Source of the DNA: an uncultured Pseudomonadota bacterium
Lineage (GTDB): Bacteria > Pseudomonadota > Gammaproteobacteria > Steroidobacterales > Steroidobacteraceae
Direction: 5' to 3'
Length of the DNA: 64,000 nt
NCBI GenBank assembly: GCA_903868595.1
Contig: CAIPVV010000050.1
Coordinates: 1 to 64,000 of the forward strand
A program made the position numbers and the translations under genes. Positions 16,546 to 26,249 of this stretch are shown here, one piece after another; within the stretch, counting starts at the first letter, position 1; each line of letters opens with the position of its first letter. Under the pieces are notes generated by a model. The model was not told the origin of the DNA. It did not search any database and worked only from the letters and a program-made list of their open reading frames with translations.

Positions 16546-17934
16546 ATGCCTCACTTCGCATTACTCGTTGCCCTGGCGGCGCTCGCGGTACTCGGCTATT
16601 GGGTTGGCAAACAGCGCTCGCTCCAGTTGGTCGGTGGTGGGCGCGGGATCCGCAAGCTGCACTCGCTGCCCGCCTACTACGGATTCCTGACGGCCCTGTG
16701 GTGCGCGCTGCCGGCGCTGCTGATCATGGCCGTGTGGCTCCTGCTACAGGACACGATCATCTCCTCGCTGGTGCTCTCCAAGCTGCCGGTTGCCCTGCGT
16801 GGCCAAAACGCCGGGGAGTTGGGACTGCTAACCAACGACATCAGGAACATCGTCCTGGGCAACATCCCGGCCGCGGCCGCGCGACCGGAAGTGCTCGTCG
16901 CCGCGCAGGACTACCGGCGACTGCAGGGTATCGCGGACCTGGCCCTCTCCGGCCTGGTCCTGGCGGCGGGTCTGGCGGGTCTGGCGTGGGTGCGCTCGCG
17001 CATCAATCCGGCGCTGCGGGCCCGCAACTCCGTGGAGCGGATCATCGAACTCTTGCTCCTGGGCTGCTCGATGATCGCGGTGTTCGTTACGCTCGGAATC
17101 GTCCTGTCGGTCCTGTACGAGTCGCTGCGCTTCTTCCATGCCGTCTCGCTGGATCAGTTTCTGCTCGGCCTGCAGTGGAGCCCGCAGACCGCGTTGCGCG
17201 CCGACCAGGTGGGCAGCTCGGGCGCCTTCGGCGCGGTGCCTTTGTTCCTCGGCACCGTGATGATCTCCGGCATCGCGATGCTGGTCGCCGTTCCGGTCGG
17301 ATTGTTCTCGGCGATCTATCTGGCCGAATACGCCAACCGCAAGTTCCGCGCCTCGGTGAAACCGGTACTGGAGATCCTGGCGGGAATCCCGACAGTCGTG
17401 TACGGGTTCTTCGCCGCGCTGACCGTGGGACCCTTCCTGCGCCACACGGGCGAGCTGGTGGGCCTGAAGGTGGCCTCGGAGAGCGCCCTGGCAGCGGGCC
17501 TGGTCATGGGCATCATGATCATCCCCTTCATCTCCTCGCTGGCTGACGACATGATCACCGCTGTGCCGCAGTCGCTGCGCGACGGTGCGTATGCACTGGG
17601 TGCGACGCGTTCGGAGACAATCCGCCAGGTGGTGTTGCGCGCGGCGCTGCCGGGCATCGTGGGCGGCGTGCTGCTGGCGATCTCGCGCGCCATCGGCGAG
17701 ACGATGATCGTGGTGATGGCCGCAGGCCTTGCCGCCAACATGACGGCCAACCCCCTGGAGGCGGTGACGACCGTCACCGTGCAGATTGTGACCTTGCTGA
17801 CCGGCGACCAGGAGTTCGACAGTCCCAAGACGCTGGCGGCGTTTGCGCTGGGCCTGGTGCTGTTCGTGGTCACGCTGATCCTGAACGTGGTGGCTCTGAA
17901 GGTCGTGCGCAAGTACCGGGAGCAGTATGAATAG
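16546..17934 (+). CDS. pstC: Phosphate ABC transporter permease PstC (long form)
   Basis: Inner-membrane channel subunit of the high-affinity phosphate importer. The 462-residue protein is about 140 residues longer than E. coli PstC. The N-terminal part has two hydrophobic segments (about 1-20 and 45-70) and a periplasmic stretch before the conserved permease core. The core carries the EAA-like loop GAYALGATRSETIRQVV and the following GETMIVVMAAG. Long PstC variants of this kind occur in Pseudomonas-type Pst systems. It overlaps pstA by 8 bases. A possible Pho box lies upstream. No pstS is adjacent, so the substrate-binding subunit must be elsewhere. Confidence 0.93.
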   Translation: MPHFALLVALAALAVLGYWVGKQRSLQLVGGGRGIRKLHSLPAYYGFLTALWCALPALLIMAVWLLLQDTIISSLVLSKLPVALRGQNAGELGLLTNDIRNIVLGNIPAAAARPEVLVAAQDYRRLQGIADLALSGLVLAAGLAGLAWVRSRINPALRARNSVERIIELLLLGCSMIAVFVTLGIVLSVLYESLRFFHAVSLDQFLLGLQWSPQTALRADQVGSSGAFGAVPLFLGTVMISGIAMLVAVPVGLFSAIYLAEYANRKFRASVKPVLEILAGIPTVVYGFFAALTVGPFLRHTGELVGLKVASESALAAGLVMGIMIIPFISSLADDMITAVPQSLRDGAYALGATRSETIRQVVLRAALPGIVGGVLLAISRAIGETMIVVMAAGLAANMTANPLEAVTTVTVQIVTLLTGDQEFDSPKTLAAFALGLVLFVVTLILNVVALKVVRKYREQYE

Positions 17935-19216
17935 GTCGATCGCCGAAACCCGCGCGCGGGTCGAGCGCTCGCTGAAGCGTCGGCGCTGGGCGGAGCGGCG
18001 CTTCCAGGCCTACGGCCTGGGCGCGGTGCTGCTGGGCGTGGGCTTCGTGGCGATCATGTTCTCCTCGCTGATCTCCCAGGGCTGGAGCGCATTCCGGCAG
18101 GCGTACGTGACCCTGGAGGTGTTCTACGATCCCGAGATCATCGATCCCGACGGCACGAGGAAGCCGGAAGACCTGGCGATCGCGGACTATGCGGCGCTGA
18201 TACGAAACTCGCTGAAAGCCAAGTTCCCGGGCGTCGAAGGTCGCGCGGCCACCAAGCAGCTGGCCGGGCTGGTCAGTGGCTCGGCCGCACAGGAACTGCA
18301 GCGCCGGGTGGTTGCAACGCCTTCCCTCATCGGCCAGAAGCAGACGCTCGTCGTGCTCACCAGCGACACTGTCGACCAACTTCTGAAGGGGCGCATCGAT
18401 CGCACGCTGGAGGAGGAGAACCGCACCATTTCCGATCAGCAGATCCGGTGGGCCGACCAATGGGTACGGGACGGCCAGCTCTCGCTGCGCTTCAACCAGC
18501 GCTTCTTCACCAATGGCGACTCGCGCGAGCCGGAGCAGGCGGGCGTCTGGGGTGCGATCGTGGGCTCCATCTATACACTGGGCGTCACGTTGCTGCTGTC
18601 GTTCCCGATCGGCATTGCGGCGGCGATCTACCTCGAGGAGTTCGCGCGCCGCAATCGCTGGACGGACCTGATCGAGGTCAACATCAATAACCTCGCGGCC
18701 GTTCCCTCCATCGTGTTCGGCTTGCTGGGCCTGGCGATGTTCCTGAATTTCTTCGGCATGCCGCGCTCGGCACCGCTGGTGGGCGGGCTGGTGCTGACCT
18801 TGCTGACGCTGCCTACGATCATCATCGCCTCCCGGGCGGCCCTGAAGGCCGTCCCGCCGTCGATCCGCGAGGCGGCGCTGGGCATGGGGGCCTCGCGCAT
18901 TCAGACCGTGATGCACCACGTCCTGCCGATGGCGATGCCCGGCATGCTCACCGGCACGATCATCGGCATGGCGCGGGCCCTGGGAGAGACGGCGCCGCTG
19001 CTGATGATCGGCATGGTCGCCTTTATCGTGGACGTGCCCAAGGGGCTTACCGATCCGGCCACGGTGCTGCCGGTGCAGGTGTTCCTGTGGGCCGGTAGTC
19101 CGGAGCGCGCTTTCCTGGAGCGCACTTCGGCTGCCATCCTGGTGCTGCTGGCGTTCCTGGTCCTGATGAACGCGACGGCGGTCGTTCTGCGTAACCGATT
19201 CGAGCGGCGCTGGTAG
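17927..19216 (+). CDS. pstA: Phosphate ABC transporter permease PstA (long form)
   Basis: Second channel subunit of the phosphate importer, 429 residues against about 296 in E. coli. The extra length is a soluble N-terminal part: an Arg-rich start, one membrane helix (about 30-50) and a periplasmic insert of about 120 residues before the permease core. That layout matches the DUF3333-type extension found in long PstA proteins. The core has the EAA-like loop [18 protein letters not shown] and [11 protein letters not shown]. The start ATG lies inside the 3' end of pstC (8-base overlap), so translation is coupled. Confidence 0.93.
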   Translation: MNRSIAETRARVERSLKRRRWAERRFQAYGLGAVLLGVGFVAIMFSSLISQGWSAFRQAYVTLEVFYDPEIIDPDGTRKPEDLAIADYAALIRNSLKAKFPGVEGRAATKQLAGLVSGSAAQELQRRVVATPSLIGQKQTLVVLTSDTVDQLLKGRIDRTLEEENRTISDQQIRWADQWVRDGQLSLRFNQRFFTNGDSREPEQAGVWGAIVGSIYTLGVTLLLSFPIGIAAAIYLEEFARRNRWTDLIEVNINNLAAVPSIVFGLLGLAMFLNFFGMPRSAPLVGGLVLTLLTLPTIIIASRAALKAVPPSIREAALGMGASRIQTVMHHVLPMAMPGMLTGTIIGMARALGETAPLLMIGMVAFIVDVPKGLTDPATVLPVQVFLWAGSPERAFLERTSAAILVLLAFLVLMNATAVVLRNRFERRW

Positions 19217-19245
19217 GCGTCCCTCCACACAAGGATTTGGATCAC

Positions 19246-20112
19246 ATGTCTACTGCCACGCTTGCCACGCCCGTTGCCACGGCCGCCGAGGAGCCTGCCG
19301 CGACCAGCCCGCCGGTTCCCGAGAACTGCAAGACGGTCGGGCGCGTGACGGCCGATGGCGCGCTGCTGATCGCGCGCGGCGTCAACGTGTTCTACGGCGA
19401 GAAGCAGGCGATCACGGAAGTCAGCATCGACATCGCGCGCAACCAGGTGCTGGCCATGATCGGCCCCTCCGGCTGCGGCAAGTCTACGTTCCTTCGATGC
19501 CTGAACCGCATGAACGACACCATTGAGGGCGCGCGGGTCACGGGCTCCATCGTGCTGGAAGGCCAGGACATCTACGACAAGCATCAGGACGTGGTGCAGT
19601 TGCGTGCCCGCGTGGGCATGGTGTTCCAGAAGCCCAATCCCTTCCCCAAGTCGATCTACGAGAATGTCGCCTACGGTCCGCGCATCCATGGCCTGGCGGC
19701 AGACCGGGTGGAGCTGGACGAGATCGTGCACACGAGCCTGCAGCGCGCGGGCTTGTGGGACGAGGTGAAGGACCGCCTGACCAGCCCGGGAACCAGCCTC
19801 TCCGGCGGCCAGCAGCAGCGGCTGTGCATTGCCCGCACGATCGCGGTGAACCCGGAAGTGATCCTGATGGACGAGCCGTGCTCGGCGCTGGATCCGATCG
19901 CCACGGCGCGCATCGAGGACCTGATCGATGAGCTGCGCGAGAGCTATGCGATCGCGATCGTGACCCACTCCATGCAGCAGGCGGCGCGCGTGTCGCAGCG
20001 CACCGCTTACTTCCACCTGGGTGACCTCATCGAGGTCGGCGAGACGGATCGCATCTTCACCAACCCCCGCCACAAGCTGACGGAGGACTACATCACGGGC
20101 CGCTTCGGCTAG
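19246..20112 (+). CDS. pstB: Phosphate ABC transporter ATP-binding protein PstB
   Basis: ATPase that drives phosphate import. The 288-residue product has Walker [10 protein letters not shown] (73-81), the ABC signature LSGGQQQRL and Walker [14 protein letters not shown]; the Q-loop region [19 protein letters not shown] is specific to PstB. An Ala/Pro/Thr-rich N-terminal extension of about 30 residues precedes the usual PstB start; it is predicted to be disordered. ATG 19246 is preceded by AAGGA at a good distance; a TTG nine bases upstream is too close to that site. It ends the pstCAB operon, and no phoU follows. Confidence 0.96.
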   Translation: MSTATLATPVATAAEEPAATSPPVPENCKTVGRVTADGALLIARGVNVFYGEKQAITEVSIDIARNQVLAMIGPSGCGKSTFLRCLNRMNDTIEGARVTGSIVLEGQDIYDKHQDVVQLRARVGMVFQKPNPFPKSIYENVAYGPRIHGLAADRVELDEIVHTSLQRAGLWDEVKDRLTSPGTSLSGGQQQRLCIARTIAVNPEVILMDEPCSALDPIATARIEDLIDELRESYAIAIVTHSMQQAARVSQRTAYFHLGDLIEVGETDRIFTNPRHKLTEDYITGRFG

Positions 20113-20125
20113 AAGTCGGCCCGCC

Positions 20126-20141
20126 CCGCGAGGGCTCGCGG
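20126..20141. terminator. Hairpin between convergent pstB and dapD
   Basis: CCGCGAG (20126-20132) and CTCGCGG (20135-20141) form a perfect 7-bp inverted repeat with a 2-base centre in the 33-base gap between stop codons. No T tract. Confidence 0.35.
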
Positions 20142-20145
20142 ATCG

Positions 20146-20973
20146 CTAGTCGATGGTGCGCAGCAGCTCGTTGATCGAGGTCTTGCCGCGGGTCTTCTCA
20201 TCCACCCGCTTGACGATGACCGCGCAGGCCAGCGAGTACTTGCCGTCGGCCGATGGCAGCGACCCCGGGACCACGACCGAGCCCGGCGGCACCTTGCCGT
20301 AGGTGATCGCGCCCGTGGCGCGGTCATAGATCCGGGTGCTCTGGCTGATGAACACGCCCATCGCGAGCACCGAGCCACGGCCCACGATCACCCCTTCGAC
20401 GACCTCCGAGCGGGCACCGATGAAGCAGTCGTCCTCGATGATGGTCGGGGAGGCCTGCAGGGGCTCCAGCACGCCGCCGATGCCGACGCCGCCGGAGAGG
20501 TGCACGTTCTTGCCGATCTGGGCGCAGGAGCCCACGGTGGCCCAGGTGTCCACCATCGTGCCGCTGTCCACATAGGCGCCGATGTTCACGTAGGAGGGCA
20601 TCAGCACGACGTTGGGGGCGATGTAGGCGCCGCGGCGCACCGTCGCCTGCGGCACGATGCGCACGCCGCCCGCCCGCAGCTGGGCCGCGTCCTGGTCGGC
20701 GAACTTCAGCGGCACCTTGTCGTAGTAGCGCACCGGGCCGGCGTCGATCACCTGGTTGTCGTTGATCCGGAAGTACAGCAGCACCGCCTTCTTCAGCCAC
20801 TCATTGACCTGCCAGCCGTCGCCGGCGGGCTGCGCGATGCGCTGCGTGCCCGCGTCCAGCTGGCCGATGCAATCCTCGATGGCGCGGCGCAGCGCCGGAT
20901 CGACGTTGGCGGGGGTGATCTCGGCGCGCCGTTCGAAGGCGGCTTCCAGGGTCTGGCGTAGCGTGTCGGTCAT
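20146..20973 (-). CDS. dapD: 2,3,4,5-tetrahydropyridine-2,6-dicarboxylate N-succinyltransferase
   Basis: Succinylates tetrahydrodipicolinate using succinyl-CoA, the step that commits to the succinylase branch of lysine/DAP synthesis. The 275-residue product has the helical N-terminal domain ([14 protein letters not shown]) and a left-handed beta-helix of hexapeptide repeats ([30 protein letters not shown]), including the segment [13 protein letters not shown] diagnostic of DapD. The start ATG 20973 is the first methionine of the conserved N-terminus. It is divergent from the small CPXCG gene 55 bases away. Confidence 0.97.
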   Translation of the reverse strand: MTDTLRQTLEAAFERRAEITPANVDPALRRAIEDCIGQLDAGTQRIAQPAGDGWQVNEWLKKAVLLYFRINDNQVIDAGPVRYYDKVPLKFADQDAAQLRAGGVRIVPQATVRRGAYIAPNVVLMPSYVNIGAYVDSGTMVDTWATVGSCAQIGKNVHLSGGVGIGGVLEPLQASPTIIEDDCFIGARSEVVEGVIVGRGSVLAMGVFISQSTRIYDRATGAITYGKVPPGSVVVPGSLPSADGKYSLACAVIVKRVDEKTRGKTSINELLRTID

Positions 20974-21028
20974 GAGCGTTCCGGATGACTTTTGGGCAGG
21001 TCAGGAATCCTGCGGGTAAGCTTTCGAC

Positions 21029-21304
21029 ATGGCAAGCGTGAAACAACCGCTGGATGGCGCGCAGATCGATGCGCTGTACGGTCTGGAGCCGGTTTTCGAG
21101 CCGGGGAAGGGCGCGCCCCCGCAGGACTGGCTGGAACTGGAGTGTGCGTTCTGCGGCGAGCCGATCGGCACGAGCGTGGACTTGAGCGCCGGCTCGGTGA
21201 GCTACATCGAGGACTGCCAGGTGTGTTGCCAGCCGCTGCTGATCAAGGTCGAGTGCGACGACGCCGGGCACCTGGTGCGCGGCTGGGCCGAGCGCGGCGA
21301 CTAG
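21029..21304 (+). CDS. CPXCG motif-containing cysteine-rich protein
   Basis: A 91-residue protein with a zinc-ribbon-like cysteine pattern: Cys39-x-x-Cys42 (CAFCGE) and Cys63-x-x-Cys66-Cys67 (DCQVCC), plus Cys76. This matches the small uncharacterised CPXCG family common in gammaproteobacteria; the first motif has Ala/Phe in place of Pro-x. It is acidic and soluble, with no signal peptide, and likely binds one metal ion. Function is unknown. It is inserted on the plus strand between dapD and dapC, which are both on the minus strand, and ends 19 bases from the dapC stop. Confidence 0.82.
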   Translation: MASVKQPLDGAQIDALYGLEPVFEPGKGAPPQDWLELECAFCGEPIGTSVDLSAGSVSYIEDCQVCCQPLLIKVECDDAGHLVRGWAERGD

Positions 21305-21323
21305 GGGCCCGCCGGCGTTGCGC

Positions 21324-22529
21324 TCAGGCGCGCAGGCCGAGCGTGAATTCGCGGATGCGGCGGGCGGCCTCCACGCAGTCCTCCACGCTGGCCACCAGCG
21401 AGATGCGGATGCGCCCGCTGCCGGGATTGCCCTGGGCGGTGTCGCGCGCCAGGTAGCTGCCGGGCACGACGGTGACGTTCTGCTGGGCGAAGAGCCCCGC
21501 CGTGAAGGCAGTGTCGTCGCCGGGGATCCTCTGCCAGAGGTAAAAACCGCCCTGCGGGCGCTCCACTTCCAGCACGTCGGCCAGGATCGGCACCACGCGG
21601 TCGAACTTCTCCCGGTACATCGCCCGGTTGACGGTGACGTGCGCGTCGTCGTTCCACGCCACGATGCTGGCGCGCTGGGTCGGCAGCGGCATGGCGCAGC
21701 CATGGTAGGTGCGATACAGCAGGAACTGCGCCATCGTCTCCGGGCAGCCGGCCACGAAGCCGGAGCGCAGCCCGGGGACGCTGGAGCGCTTGGAGAGGGA
21801 ATGGAAGACCATGCAGTGCCGGAAGCTGTCGTTGCCCATGTCGTGGGCCACCTTCAGCAGCGAGGTCGGCGGATCGGCCTCATCGTCGTAGAGCTCGGCA
21901 TAACACTCGTCGGCCGCGATCAGGAAGTCGTAGCGCGCGGCCAGTTCCAGCGCGTGCCGCAGGTAGGCAGGGGAGAGCACCGCGCCGACCGGGTTGCCGG
22001 GGCTGCAGAGGAACAGCACCTGGCAGCGCCGCCAGGCCTCCTCCGGCACGCTGTGCAGGTGCGGCAGGTAGCCGGTCTGCGGCGTCGTGTTCAGGTAGTA
22101 GGGTTCGGCGCCGGCCAGGAAGGCCGCGCCCTCGTAGATCTGGTAGCAGGGGTTGGGCATCAGCACCAGCGGGGCCTTGGCGGTCGGATCCACCACCGCC
22201 TGCACGAACGCGAACAGGGCCTCGCGCGTGCCGTTGACCGGCAGCACCATGCGCTGCGCATCCACCGCGGCGGCGGGCAGGCCGAAGCGCCGCTCCAGCC
22301 AGCGCGCCGCCGCCGTGCGGGTCTCCTCCAGGCCGCGGGTGGCCGGGTAGCTGCCCAGCTCGCCCATGCTGCGCTCCAGCGTCTGCACGAGGAACGCCGG
22401 CGGCGGGTGCTTGGGTTCGCCGATCGACAGGGCGATGTGGCGTAGCGCCGCCGGGGGCGTCAGCGGTGCCTTGAGCTGCGCCAGGCGCTCAAACGGGTAG
22501 GCCACCAGACGCCGGAGTGCTGGATTCAT
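21324..22529 (-). CDS. dapC: Succinyldiaminopimelate transaminase
   Basis: PLP-dependent class I aminotransferase (401 residues) that makes N-succinyl-LL-diaminopimelate from the keto acid. Visible features are NPCYQIYEGAA, CSPGNPVG, ADECYAELY (PLP-ring Asp and Tyr) and the PLP lysine in HSLSKRSSVPGLR, whose SLSKRS form is typical of DapC. It lies directly downstream of glnD, with an 18-base gap, and close to dapD, together giving two consecutive enzymes of the succinylase pathway. The start ATG 22529 begins the conserved N-terminus (MNPALRRL). Confidence 0.95.
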   Translation of the reverse strand: MNPALRRLVAYPFERLAQLKAPLTPPAALRHIALSIGEPKHPPPAFLVQTLERSMGELGSYPATRGLEETRTAAARWLERRFGLPAAAVDAQRMVLPVNGTREALFAFVQAVVDPTAKAPLVLMPNPCYQIYEGAAFLAGAEPYYLNTTPQTGYLPHLHSVPEEAWRRCQVLFLCSPGNPVGAVLSPAYLRHALELAARYDFLIAADECYAELYDDEADPPTSLLKVAHDMGNDSFRHCMVFHSLSKRSSVPGLRSGFVAGCPETMAQFLLYRTYHGCAMPLPTQRASIVAWNDDAHVTVNRAMYREKFDRVVPILADVLEVERPQGGFYLWQRIPGDDTAFTAGLFAQQNVTVVPGSYLARDTAQGNPGSGRIRISLVASVEDCVEAARRIREFTLGLRA

Positions 22530-22547
22530 GGGATGCCTGTCGCCTGT

Positions 22548-25253
22548 CTACGGGGTGCGGTGCAGCGCCGCGATGACTTTCTGCCGCAGCCGCTCGGCGG
22601 CCGGCCCGGTCAGGGGCTGCTGCGAGAGGTCGGTGACGTAGAACACGTCCTCGGCGCGCTCGCCCACGGTGCTGATCTTGGCGCCGTGCAGGTCCACGCG
22701 CTCCTCCCACAACACCTTGCCGATGTCGCAGAGCAGGCCGGGGCGGTCACCGGCCACCAGTTCGAGCACCGAGCGATGGTTGTACTCATCGGTGCTGACG
22801 GTGATCGTCGTGGGGGTATTGAACATGCGGACCTGCCGCGGGGCGCGTCGCGACACGGCGATCGGCGATTCCTCCGGCCGTTGCAGCGAGCGCCACAGCA
22901 TCTCCTCGATCTCCGTGATGCGCTCCGGCTCATCGATCGGCGCGCCGTCCTCCTCCAGCACGTGATACAGGTCCAGGCTAAAGCCGTTCTCGGTGGGCGT
23001 GATGCGCGCATCCACGATCGTCAGGCCCAGCTGGTCCAGCACCGCGGTGGCGCGGGCGAAACCGTGGCGCCGGTGGGGGGCGAAGATCAGCACCGCGGTC
23101 GTGCCGCGCTCGCTGCGGGCCTCCACCGCCACCAGTGGGTCGTCCGAGGCCGGGTCGCGGTTGGAGAGCAGGCGCGTATGCCAGGCGATCTCCTCGGGCG
23201 AGTGGCGCAGGAAATAAACCTGCGAGAGGCGCGCCCAGATCGCATCGATGCCGGCGATGGAAACGCCCTGCTCCACCAGCAGCGCGCGGGCGCCTTCCTG
23301 GTTCTCGCGGACCAGCTGTTCCTGGTCGATCGGGCTCTCCAGGCCGCGGCGCAGCGCCGCGCGCACGCGCTCGTAGAACTCGTGGAACAGCGAGGCTTTC
23401 CAGGAATTCCACAGCCGCGGGTTGGTGCCGCGCACGTCCGCGCAGGTCAGCATGTAGAGGCAATCCAGGTGGTTCTCGTCGCCGATCTGGCGGGCGAACT
23501 CATTGATGACCTGCGGGTCGTCGATGTCCTTCTTCTGCGCGGTCAGCGACAGCAGCAGGTGGTTGCGCACGAGCCAGGCCACCAGGCGCGCGTCGTAGCG
23601 CGAGAGCCCCTGCTCCAGGCAGAAGGCCTCCGCGTCCACCGAGCCCAGCTCCGAGTGGTCGCCGCCACGGCCCTTGGCGATGTCATGGAACAGCGCCGCC
23701 AGGTAGACGATCTCCGGCTTCGGCAGCTTTTGCATGATGCCGGAGAGCAGCGGCAGTTCATGGTCGTACTTGGCCATCGCCAGGCGACGCAGGTTGCTCA
23801 CCACGAACAGCGTGTGCGCATCCACCGTGTAGGCGTGGAAAAGGTCGTACTGCATGCGGCCGACGATGCGGCCGAAGGCGGGAATGTAGCGACCCAGCAC
23901 GCCATAGGTGTTCATGCGCCGCAGCTCGTGCGTAACCCCGACCGGGGCGCGCAGGATTTCCAGGAACAGCCGGTGGTGGCGCGGGTTCTGGCGGAATTCC
24001 TCGTCGATGAGCCACAGGTGGCGGGCGAGCGAGCGCATCGTGGCGGCGCGCACGCCGCGGATCTCCGGGTTCTGCTGCAGCAGCACGAACAGCTCCAGCA
24101 GCGCCGATGGCGCGCGGGAGAAGATGTCCGGGCTCACGGCCTCCAGGTAGTCGCTGCGCACCTGGAAGCGCGCGTTCAGCGGCCGCGGCGGGGTGGTCTC
24201 GGAGAGGATCGCGTCGCGGAACAACTGCAGCAGCAGCTCGTTCAGGAAGCTCACGTCCAGCACCGTGCGGTAGTAGCGCTGCATCAGCTGCTCGACCGCC
24301 AGCGTGTAGGAGGCGTCCTCGTAGCCGAAGCTCTGCGCCAACTTGATCTGGTGGTCAAAGAGCAGGCGGTCCTCGTGCCGGCCGGTCAGCACGTGCAGCC
24401 CGAAGCGCACCTTCCACAGGAAGGACTGGGCCTGCTTGAGCTTGCGCAGCTCCGCGGGCGTGAGGTAGCCATGCGTTACCAGCTCATCCAGAGAGTTCAC
24501 GCCGAAGTGGCGCTTGGCCACCCAGCCGATGGTCTGCAGGTCGCGCAGTCCGCCCGGGCCGGTCTTCACGTTGGGCTCAAGGTTGTAGGCGGTGTCGTTG
24601 GCCTTGGCGTGGCGGTCGCCCTGCTCCTGCAGCTTGGCCTCGAAGAACTCCCGCGCGGGCCAGACCCGGTCGGGGGCGAGCGCGCGGCGCATGAGCTCCG
24701 GCAGCTCCTCGGAACCGGCCAGCAGGCGCGCCTCCAGCAGCGTGGTCATGACGCCCACGTCGGCCGCGCTCTCCTCGGCGCACTCCTCGGGGCTGCGAAC
24801 GCTGTGGCCGACCTCCAGGCCGATGTCCCACAGGAAGGCGACCAGGCGCTCGATCTGCGTCCGGGCCGTCTCGGAGAGGGCCGGTGCACTGGGCACCAGC
24901 ACCAGGATGTCCACGTCCGAGCCGGGGTGCAGCTCGCCGCGGCCGTAGCCGCCGACGGCCAGCAGGCTGATCTGGGTGGCGAGCTGGGCGTCGAGCTGGC
25001 GCTGCCAGGCCAGGCGCAGCAGCGCGTCGATGAACTGCGCGCGGGCCCGGACCAGCGCTTCCACCGATTCCTCGGCGAAGAAGAAGCTCTTGAGCTCCTC
25101 CTGCGAGGTCTTGACGGCCTCCCGGAAGGCGTCGGGGGAGAATTTCTGCTCCGCCAGCAGGGCAGGCAGTCGGTCGAGGAGGGGCCAGTCCAGTGTGGCC
25201 GAAGGCTCGCGACTCTCATCCTCGTCCAGCGCAGCCTGCTTGAATGACACCAT
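22548..25253 (-). CDS. glnD: Bifunctional uridylyltransferase/uridylyl-removing enzyme GlnD
   Basis: Primary glutamine sensor: uridylylates PII proteins when glutamine is low and removes UMP when it is high. The 901-residue product has a nucleotidyltransferase domain with GGYGRGELHPGSDVDILV (101-118; catalytic Asp113 and Asp115), a helical GlnD_UR segment, an HD phosphohydrolase domain with FHDIAKGRGGDH (His523-Asp524) and two C-terminal ACT domains that bind glutamine (around 705-890). ATG 25253 opens the protein; an in-frame extension further upstream overlaps map and is not conserved. It lies in a map-glnD-dapC transcription unit. No glnB or glnK is in the window. Confidence 0.96.
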   Translation of the reverse strand: MVSFKQAALDEDESREPSATLDWPLLDRLPALLAEQKFSPDAFREAVKTSQEELKSFFFAEESVEALVRARAQFIDALLRLAWQRQLDAQLATQISLLAVGGYGRGELHPGSDVDILVLVPSAPALSETARTQIERLVAFLWDIGLEVGHSVRSPEECAEESAADVGVMTTLLEARLLAGSEELPELMRRALAPDRVWPAREFFEAKLQEQGDRHAKANDTAYNLEPNVKTGPGGLRDLQTIGWVAKRHFGVNSLDELVTHGYLTPAELRKLKQAQSFLWKVRFGLHVLTGRHEDRLLFDHQIKLAQSFGYEDASYTLAVEQLMQRYYRTVLDVSFLNELLLQLFRDAILSETTPPRPLNARFQVRSDYLEAVSPDIFSRAPSALLELFVLLQQNPEIRGVRAATMRSLARHLWLIDEEFRQNPRHHRLFLEILRAPVGVTHELRRMNTYGVLGRYIPAFGRIVGRMQYDLFHAYTVDAHTLFVVSNLRRLAMAKYDHELPLLSGIMQKLPKPEIVYLAALFHDIAKGRGGDHSELGSVDAEAFCLEQGLSRYDARLVAWLVRNHLLLSLTAQKKDIDDPQVINEFARQIGDENHLDCLYMLTCADVRGTNPRLWNSWKASLFHEFYERVRAALRRGLESPIDQEQLVRENQEGARALLVEQGVSIAGIDAIWARLSQVYFLRHSPEEIAWHTRLLSNRDPASDDPLVAVEARSERGTTAVLIFAPHRRHGFARATAVLDQLGLTIVDARITPTENGFSLDLYHVLEEDGAPIDEPERITEIEEMLWRSLQRPEESPIAVSRRAPRQVRMFNTPTTITVSTDEYNHRSVLELVAGDRPGLLCDIGKVLWEERVDLHGAKISTVGERAEDVFYVTDLSQQPLTGPAAERLRQKVIAALHRTP

Positions 25254-25275
25254 GGTTTGTTGGTCTGGCCTTTGT

Positions 25276-26043
25276 CTAGTTCCGATCCCGGCTGCCCAGC
25301 GTGAGCACCTCGTAGCCGTCCGCCGTGACCAGCAGGGTGTGTTCCCACTGGGCCGACAGGGAGTGGTCCTTCGTGACGACCGTCCAGCCATCCGGCAGCT
25401 GCCGGACGTGGCGCTTGCCGGCGTTGATCATCGGCTCGATCGTGAAGGTCATCCCCTCCTGCAAGGTTACCCCGGTTCCCGGCTCACCGTAGTGAAGGAC
25501 TTGGGGGTCCTCGTGGTAGACCTTGCCGATCCCGTGCCCGCAGTACTCCCGCACCACCGAAAAACCATGGGCCTCTACCAGCGTTTGGATCGCATGGCCG
25601 ATATCCCCCAGGCGGGTTCCCGGGCGGACGGTGCGGATTCCCGCCCACATGCCCTCGAAACACACCGCGCTCAGGCGCTCGGCCTGCACGGGGGGCTTGC
25701 CGACGAAATACATCCGGCTGGTGTCGCCGTGGTAGCCCTCGTAGATGACGGTCACATCGATATTCACGATGTCAGCGTTCTTGAGCTTCTTGTCGTTGGG
25801 GATGCCGTGGCAGACCACATGGTTCACGGACGTGCAGACCGTCTTCGGGAAGCCCCGGTAGCCCAGGTTGGCGGGCACCGCGTGCTGGGAATTGACGATG
25901 TAGTCGTGGCAGATCCGGTCCAGTTCCTCGGTGGTGACCCCGGGGACCACCTGGGCTGTGATCATATCCAGCACATCTGCTGCAAGGCGGCAAGCCACCC
26001 GCATTTTCTGCTGATCTTCCGGCGACTTGATGGTGATATGCAT
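25276..26043 (-). CDS. map: Methionine aminopeptidase, type I
   Basis: Removes the N-terminal methionine from nascent proteins. The 255-residue product has the dinuclear metal site of MetAP-I: NIDVTV (Asp), HGDTSRM (Asp), GHGIGKVYHE (His), TIEPM (Glu) and WEHTLLV (Glu), plus the substrate-side His in NHVVCHGI. There is no N-terminal zinc-finger extension, so it is the bacterial type Ia. ATG 26043 has AAGGTT upstream and matches the family start; ATGs further upstream lie in the rpsB/map intergenic region. It is divergent from rpsB, an arrangement conserved in many gammaproteobacteria. Confidence 0.96.
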   Translation of the reverse strand: MHITIKSPEDQQKMRVACRLAADVLDMITAQVVPGVTTEELDRICHDYIVNSQHAVPANLGYRGFPKTVCTSVNHVVCHGIPNDKKLKNADIVNIDVTVIYEGYHGDTSRMYFVGKPPVQAERLSAVCFEGMWAGIRTVRPGTRLGDIGHAIQTLVEAHGFSVVREYCGHGIGKVYHEDPQVLHYGEPGTGVTLQEGMTFTIEPMINAGKRHVRQLPDGWTVVTKDHSLSAQWEHTLLVTADGYEVLTLGSRDRN

Positions 26044-26082
26044 GGAACCTTGGGGGGATGGGGTCGGGGTCCGCGTAAGACA

Positions 26083-26111
26083 TTGTTTGAGCGGGAAGTT
26101 CATGGTATAAA
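26083..26111 (+). promoter_or_regulatory. Sigma-70 promoter of rpsB-tsf
   Basis: TTGTTT (26083-26088) and TATAAA (26106-26111) are separated by exactly 17 bases and read toward rpsB. A start point near 26118 would leave a leader of about 130 bases, long enough for an S2 autoregulatory element. Confidence 0.75.
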
Positions 26112-26117
26112 GCGCCG

Positions 26118-26249
26118 CCTTTTTTGGCAAACCAATCCAAGCGCGCATCGTCACTGGTGGCCGGGTGTCCCAACAGAACCACAGAGGTTCCAGGGATTGC
26201 CCCCAGGGGTGCGCGCCAGGCCCAAACCCGAACGGCTAAGGAGCTAACC
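26118..26249 (+). promoter_or_regulatory. rpsB leader, possible S2 autoregulatory RNA
   Basis: The region between the promoter and the rpsB start contains short G/C inverted segments (for example TTCCAGGGATTGCC followed by CCCAGGGG). Gammaproteobacterial rpsB leaders are known to bind ribosomal protein S2 for feedback control. I could not confirm the conserved fold by eye, so this rests mainly on position and length. Confidence 0.35.

Noticed and set aside
22533-25247. 904-codon plus-strand open frame across glnD
   Set aside because: Exact antisense of a full-length GlnD; translation is His/Gln/Arg/Ala-rich with no family features. Long antisense frames are expected at this GC content.
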